This document shows, one piece after another, positions 4,378 to 8,583 of a stretch of DNA of 8,583 nucleotides. A model generated the notes under the pieces. It had not been told where the DNA came from. It made no database searches and worked only from the letters and a program-made list of their open reading frames with translations. Location of the stretch: positions 1 through 8,583 of the forward strand of contig CADBPP010000197.1 of the NCBI GenBank assembly GCA_902796565.1, written 5' to 3'. The stretch comes from an uncultured Eubacteriales bacterium. GTDB lineage: Bacteria > Bacillota > Clostridia > Eubacteriales > Anaerofustaceae. Within the stretch, counting starts at the first letter, position 1. Every line of letters begins with the position of its first letter. The position numbers and the translations under genes are program-made.

Positions 4378-7300
4378 TCGTTTAAGGCGGATATGCCGAT
4401 CGTGACTTCCTCCAGTACATCCAGAAGCATTCTGACCGTATCCAGGGACGTGAGCATGGTGGTGCCGTTCTGGGCTGCGGCGCGGCGTATGGCCACCCCG
4501 TCACCGTAATGCAGCCCTGAGCGGATCGCCCTTGTGTTTATGACATAGCTGACATAGCCTGAACGGATGGAATCCAGCACCTCCTCGCTGCCTCCTTCGC
4601 TGGGTTTGCGGCGGATCCTGGTGCGGATCCCGTGATTCCTGAGGACATCGCCGGTGAGGGTCGTGGCTTCGATATTGAAGCCCATATCGTAGAACCGTTT
4701 GATCAGGGGCACCGTCTCCGACTTGTCCTCATCCGCCACGCTCACTAGAACGGTCCCGTAGTTGGGGAGCCTGAGCCCCGCGGCGATCATGGCCTTGAAG
4801 ACAGCCCTGTGGAGCTTTCTGTCATATCCGATCGCTTCGCCTGTGGATTTCATCTCCGGGGAGAGATACGCGTCCATTCCGTAGAGCTTCGAGAATGAGA
4901 AAGCGGGGACCTTGACGAAGTACGTGTCCTTTTCCTCGGGATAGATTTCACGGATCCCCTGTTCGTCAAGGGATACCCCCAGGATGGCGAGGGTACCTAT
5001 GTCCGCGAGAGAGTAGCCTGTGGCTTTGGAAAGGAACGGCACCGTACGGGAGGAACGGGGATTCACCTCGATCACGTAGACATTTTCGTCGCGGTCCACT
5101 ATGAACTGGATGTTGAAAAGGCCGACGATCCCGATGCCGAGCCCCAGCTTCTGCGTATAATCGAGGATGGTCCCCTTCACTTTCTCCGAAAGGCTGTAGG
5201 AGGGATAGACGCTTATAGAATCCCCGGAGTGTACTCCCGTACGCTCCACAAGCTCCATGATGCCGGGAACGAACACCCGTCGCCCGTCGCAGACCGCGTC
5301 CACCTCGACCTCCTTGCCTCTGATGTATTTATCCACCAGTACGGGCCTTTCAGTGTCTATCTCCACCGCGGTTCGAAGGTAATCCCTCATGGAGGCTTCC
5401 CCCGAAACGATCTGCATGGCCCTGCCTCCGAGAACGAAGCTCGGACGGACCAGGACCGGGTAGCCGATCTCCCTTGCCGCGGCGACACCTTCCTCTATGC
5501 CCGTCACGGCTCTTCCCGCAGGCTCCGGGATATCCAGTTCGATCAGCAACTTCTCAAACAGATCCCTGTCTTCCGCCCTGTCTATGGCGTCACAGTCCGT
5601 GCCGATGATCCTTGCGCCCCGCTCCTTAAGAGGCTCCGCAAGATTGATCGCGGTCTGTCCTCCGAGGGTGGCGATCACGCCTTCCGGTTCCTCGAGGCAG
5701 ATGATGTTCATGACGTCTTCGGCGGTGAGGGGCTCAAAGTACAGTTTGTCCGAACAGGTATAGTCCGTCGATACCGTCTCGGGATTATTGTTGATTATGA
5801 TGGCTTCGAAGCCCGCCTTTTTAAGGGTCTGAACTGCGTGTACAGTGGAGTAGTCGAATTCCACGCCCTGGCCTATGCGGATCGGACCGGAGCCGAGCAC
5901 GATTATCTTTTTCCGGTCTGACACGGCCGACTCGTTTTCTTCCTCATACGTAGAATAAAAGTAGGGGATGTAGCTGTCGAATTCCGAGGCGCAGCTGTCT
6001 ATCATCCTGTATACGGGGACTATTCCGTTTTTTCTCCTGAGGCTGAAGACCGCCTCTTCGCTCATAGCCCATATCAGAGCGATCTCCCTGTCGGAAAAGC
6101 CCATCCTTTTGGCTTCGTGCAGTACCGGGATGTCTCCGGGATGCTCCTTAAGGGCGGATTCCTCCTGTGTTATGTTCCTTATCCCCCTCAGAAAGAACCT
6201 GTCTATCCCCGTCAGGTCCGCTATGCTGCCGACATCGCAGCCCCGTCTGACAAGTTCCGCCACGGCGTACAGCCTGTCGTCAGTGCCGTTTGTGACATAG
6301 GTTTTCAGTTCATCCTCCGCCATGTTGTCAAATCTGGAAAGACAAAGGTGAAAGGATCCGTTTTCCAGGGAACGTATCCCCTTGAGCAGACTTTCCTCAA
6401 AGCATCTGCCCACCGCCATTACCTCACCGGTGGCTTTCATCTGTGTGGAAAGAGTGTTGTCAGCGTCGGTGAACTTGTCGAAGGGGAATCGGGGCAGCTT
6501 CGTCACCACGTAGTCCAGGGCAGGTTCGAAGGAGGCGGGGGTATTGGCCAGCTGTATCTCGTCCAGGGTCATGCCGACGCTGATCTTCGCCGAGACCCTG
6601 GCGATGGGATATCCGCTGGCCTTGGAGGCCAGAGCTGAGGAACGGGAGACCCTGGGATTGACTTCGATAACGTAATACTTCATTGAATTCGGGTCCAGCG
6701 CGAACTGTACGTTGCAGCCGCCCTCTATCTTCAGCGCCCGGATGATCTTCAGGGCGCTGTCTCGGAGCATCTGGTATTCTTTGTTGGTCAGGGTCTGTGA
6801 GGGGCATACGACTATGGAATCCCCGGTGTGGATCCCGACGGGGTCCAGGTTCTCCATGTTGCATATCGTGACGGCGGTGTCGTTATGATCCCGCATGACC
6901 TCGTATTCGATCTCCTTGTAGCCCTTTACGCTCTTTTCTATCAGTACCCGGTGCACGGGGGACAGTTCCAGCGCATGCTTCATCAGCTCAGTGAAGTCGC
7001 TCCTGCCGTAGGCGAACCCGCCTCCTGTGCCTCCCAGGGTGAACGCGGGGCGCAGTATGACGGGGAAGCCAATCCGCTCCGCTGTCATCAGTCCTTCCTC
7101 CACCGAGGAGGCGGTCCCGGAGGGGAGGGTTGGTTCTCCGAGGCTTTCGCATAGCAGCCTGAATTTCTCCCTGTCCTCAGCCTGCTCGATGGACTCCGCA
7201 CGGGTGCCGAGAAGCTCCGCCCTGCATTCGGCGAGGACGCCCTTCCTCTCGAGCTCCATTGCGAGGTTGAGGCCTGTCTGTCCCCCTATGCCGGCCAGAA

Positions 7301-7556
7301 TGGCGTCCGGACGCTCATAGCGGATGATCTTCGCCGTGTACTCCAGCGTCAGAGGCTCCATATATATCCTGTCGGCGACGGAGGTATCGGTCATGATCGT
7401 GGCGGGATTGGAATTGCACAGTATCACCTCGTATCCCTCCTCCTTCAGAGCCAGGCACGCCTGGGTCCCCGCGTAGTCGAATTCCGCGGCCTGCCCGATG
7501 ACTATGGGGCCGGAGCCTATGACCAGGATCCTGTGGATATCATTTCTTTTCGGCAT
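4368..7556 (-). CDS. carB: Carbamoyl phosphate synthetase, large subunit
   Basis: This 1062-residue protein (E. coli CarB has 1073) makes carbamoyl phosphate from bicarbonate, two ATP and ammonia channelled from CarA, feeding pyrimidine and arginine synthesis in the cytoplasm. Two homologous halves are clear. The first opens with ILVIGSGPIVIGQAAEFDYAG (from residue 10) and has its ATP-grasp EVNPR at 298-302. The second opens with IIVLGSGPIRIGQGVEFDYS (551-570) and has EVNPRSSR at 830-837. The oligomerisation region lies between, at about 400-545. The MGS-like regulatory domain is at about 930-1060, where effectors such as UMP and ornithine bind in relatives. Start ATG 7554-7556 has GGAGG (plus 7563-7567) 6 bases upstream, inside the carA coding region, and overlaps carA by 17 bases, which suggests translational coupling. 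No intrinsic terminator follows it before tRNA-Arg on the same strand. It appears intact. Confidence 0.99.
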   Translation of the reverse strand: MPKRNDIHRILVIGSGPIVIGQAAEFDYAGTQACLALKEEGYEVILCNSNPATIMTDTSVADRIYMEPLTLEYTAKIIRYERPDAILAGIGGQTGLNLAMELERKGVLAECRAELLGTRAESIEQAEDREKFRLLCESLGEPTLPSGTASSVEEGLMTAERIGFPVILRPAFTLGGTGGGFAYGRSDFTELMKHALELSPVHRVLIEKSVKGYKEIEYEVMRDHNDTAVTICNMENLDPVGIHTGDSIVVCPSQTLTNKEYQMLRDSALKIIRALKIEGGCNVQFALDPNSMKYYVIEVNPRVSRSSALASKASGYPIARVSAKISVGMTLDEIQLANTPASFEPALDYVVTKLPRFPFDKFTDADNTLSTQMKATGEVMAVGRCFEESLLKGIRSLENGSFHLCLSRFDNMAEDELKTYVTNGTDDRLYAVAELVRRGCDVGSIADLTGIDRFFLRGIRNITQEESALKEHPGDIPVLHEAKRMGFSDREIALIWAMSEEAVFSLRRKNGIVPVYRMIDSCASEFDSYIPYFYSTYEEENESAVSDRKKIIVLGSGPIRIGQGVEFDYSTVHAVQTLKKAGFEAIIINNNPETVSTDYTCSDKLYFEPLTAEDVMNIICLEEPEGVIATLGGQTAINLAEPLKERGARIIGTDCDAIDRAEDRDLFEKLLIELDIPEPAGRAVTGIEEGVAAAREIGYPVLVRPSFVLGGRAMQIVSGEASMRDYLRTAVEIDTERPVLVDKYIRGKEVEVDAVCDGRRVFVPGIMELVERTGVHSGDSISVYPSYSLSEKVKGTILDYTQKLGLGIGIVGLFNIQFIVDRDENVYVIEVNPRSSRTVPFLSKATGYSLADIGTLAILGVSLDEQGIREIYPEEKDTYFVKVPAFSFSKLYGMDAYLSPEMKSTGEAIGYDRKLHRAVFKAMIAAGLRLPNYGTVLVSVADEDKSETVPLIKRFYDMGFNIEATTLTGDVLRNHGIRTRIRRKPSEGGSEEVLDSIRSGYVSYVINTRAIRSGLHYGDGVAIRRAAAQNGTTMLTSLDTVRMLLDVLEEVTIGISALNDHR

Positions 7557-8583
7557 CGTATTCCTCCATCATAGCTGTGAAGCGTCTGAACATATATCTG
7601 CTGTCATTGGGGCCGGGAGATCCCTCCGGATGATACTGTATCCCGAAGCAGCGGTCCCGCAGGCAGCTCACCCCCTCCACGGTCCCGTCGAGAAGGTTAA
7701 GGTGCGTCACCGCGAGCCCGGTGCCGGCAATGGTGGACTCATCCACCGCGTAGGAGTGGTTCTGGGACGTGATGTCCACCTTTCCCGTCAACAGATCCTT
7801 CACAGGATGGTTCCCGCCTCTGTGGCCGAACTTCATTTTGTATGTTTTCGCGCCATAGGCGAGGGAAAGTATCTGATGTCCAAGACATATGCCGAATACA
7901 GGGACTTTTCCGAGAAGCGACCTCACTGCGGCGATCGTTTCAGGCACGTCCGTGGGATCCCCCGGTCCGTTGGATACCAGGACACCGTCGGGCCTGAGGG
8001 CCATGATCTCTTCAGCGGAGCTGTTCCAGGGGAGCACCGTGACGGAGCATCCTTCATCAAGAAGGGAACGGATGATGCCTTCCTTGATGCCGCAGTCGAT
8101 GGCGGCCACATGCAGCCTCGCGTCTGCAGCGTCATAGTGCGATGCGGCACGGCAGCTGACCCTGGATACGGCGTCCCGCGGCATTATGTGATTCTTTATT
8201 TTACGCAGGCCTTCTTCAACAGGTGTCCCGGCGCCGGTCAGAAGGGCCTTTCTGCTGCCTCTGTCCCGGATCGACCGGTTCAGCCTGCGGGTATCCACGC
8301 CGAAGATCCCGACGACAGAGTATTCCTTCATGACCTCATCCAGGGTCTTCACCGACCGGTGGTTTGAGGGAACGGGGGTATATTCCCGGACGATCATGGC
8401 CCCGAGGCTCGGAGATACGCTTTCGTAATCCTCCCCGGTCATCCCGTAGTTGCCGATCAGCGGATAGGTCATGACCACCGCCTGGTCTGTGTATGACGGA
8501 TCCGAAAGTATCTCCTGATAACCGGTCATGGATGTGTTGAATACGATCTCCAGTATCTTTTCGCTGTCCGAACCGAAGGAATA
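7540..8583 (-). CDS. carA: Carbamoyl phosphate synthetase, small subunit (partial)
   Basis: This gene is cut by the right edge of the window, and 347 residues are visible. The reading frame stays open to the edge, beginning YSFGSDSEKILEIVFNTSMT. The internal ATG at 8529 is therefore not the start: in E. coli CarA the methionine of NTSMTGYQE is residue 36, so only about 17 residues are missing. CarA is the glutaminase that releases ammonia from glutamine and passes it to CarB. The N-terminal CPSase domain occupies the first visible part up to about residue 150. The class I glutamine amidotransferase domain follows, with nucleophile Cys233 (visible numbering) in FGICLGHQ and His318 and Glu320 in YHPEGSPGP, so the triad is complete. 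LVSNGPGDP (about 202-210) is also typical. It overlaps carB by 17 bases. The promoter and any attenuator lie outside the window. Confidence 0.98.
   Translation of the reverse strand, partial: YSFGSDSEKILEIVFNTSMTGYQEILSDPSYTDQAVVMTYPLIGNYGMTGEDYESVSPSLGAMIVREYTPVPSNHRSVKTLDEVMKEYSVVGIFGVDTRRLNRSIRDRGSRKALLTGAGTPVEEGLRKIKNHIMPRDAVSRVSCRAASHYDAADARLHVAAIDCGIKEGIIRSLLDEGCSVTVLPWNSSAEEIMALRPDGVLVSNGPGDPTDVPETIAAVRSLLGKVPVFGICLGHQILSLAYGAKTYKMKFGHRGGNHPVKDLLTGKVDITSQNHSYAVDESTIAGTGLAVTHLNLLDGTVEGVSCLRDRCFGIQYHPEGSPGPNDSRYMFRRFTAMMEEYDAEKK

Noticed and set aside
5229..5921. A 230-codon open frame on the plus strand inside carB
   Set aside because: It is antisense to the conserved second ATP-grasp half of CarB and has no recognisable domain.
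7498..8367. A 289-codon open frame on the plus strand across carA and the carB start
   Set aside because: It lies opposite the clear carA-carB frames and its product resembles no known family. Long antisense frames of this kind are common in GC-rich genes.
8527..8529. The ATG at 8529 as the true carA start
   Set aside because: The open frame continues upstream with the conserved CarA sequence EIVFNTS, so this methionine is internal and the gene is truncated by the window edge.

Overview
The window looks like a chromosomal housekeeping segment from a low-oxygen Gram-positive bacterium, most likely Bacillota, class Clostridia. The reasons are a perfect CIRCE operator in front of groES-groEL, strong AGGAGG-type ribosome binding sites, sigma-A-like promoters, many U-tailed intrinsic terminators, and Clostridia-type protein sequences. 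Protein-coding DNA is moderately GC-rich by eye. Genus or species cannot be assigned from what is visible. No insertion sequence, prophage, CRISPR array or defence gene was seen.

Layout from left to right: (1) 43-1245, plus strand, a 400-residue protein of the CofE / F420-0:gamma-glutamyl ligase-like family. (2) 1330-1803, minus strand, a small protein with one membrane anchor and a C-terminal zinc ribbon. It converges on the first gene, and two intrinsic terminators stand back to back between them. (3) 1804-2088, a divergent regulatory region holding the zinc-ribbon promoter on the minus strand and the HrcA/CIRCE-controlled groE promoter on the plus strand. (4) 2089-4019, the groES-groEL operon, followed by a strong terminator. 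(5) 4087-4119, a G/C-tract block; then, on the minus strand, tRNA-Arg(ACG) with its own promoter and terminator. (6) 4368-8583, minus strand, carA-carB. These encode the two subunits of carbamoyl phosphate synthetase and overlap by 17 bases. carA runs off the right edge and lacks only about 17 N-terminal residues.

The genes do not form one pathway. groESL is the heat-inducible chaperonin, carAB makes carbamoyl phosphate for pyrimidines and arginine, and the tRNA serves CGN arginine codons. The two leftmost genes are conserved types whose roles are not established. No stretch longer than about 300 bases lacks a gene. The longest gap, 1804-2088, is filled with regulatory signals.

I did not find a convincing new multi-gene system. 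The points most worth a second look are the orphan CofE-like protein, the membrane zinc-ribbon protein divergent from groESL, a structured RNA region at the carB stop codon, the G-rich block between terminators, and a possible second groE promoter.
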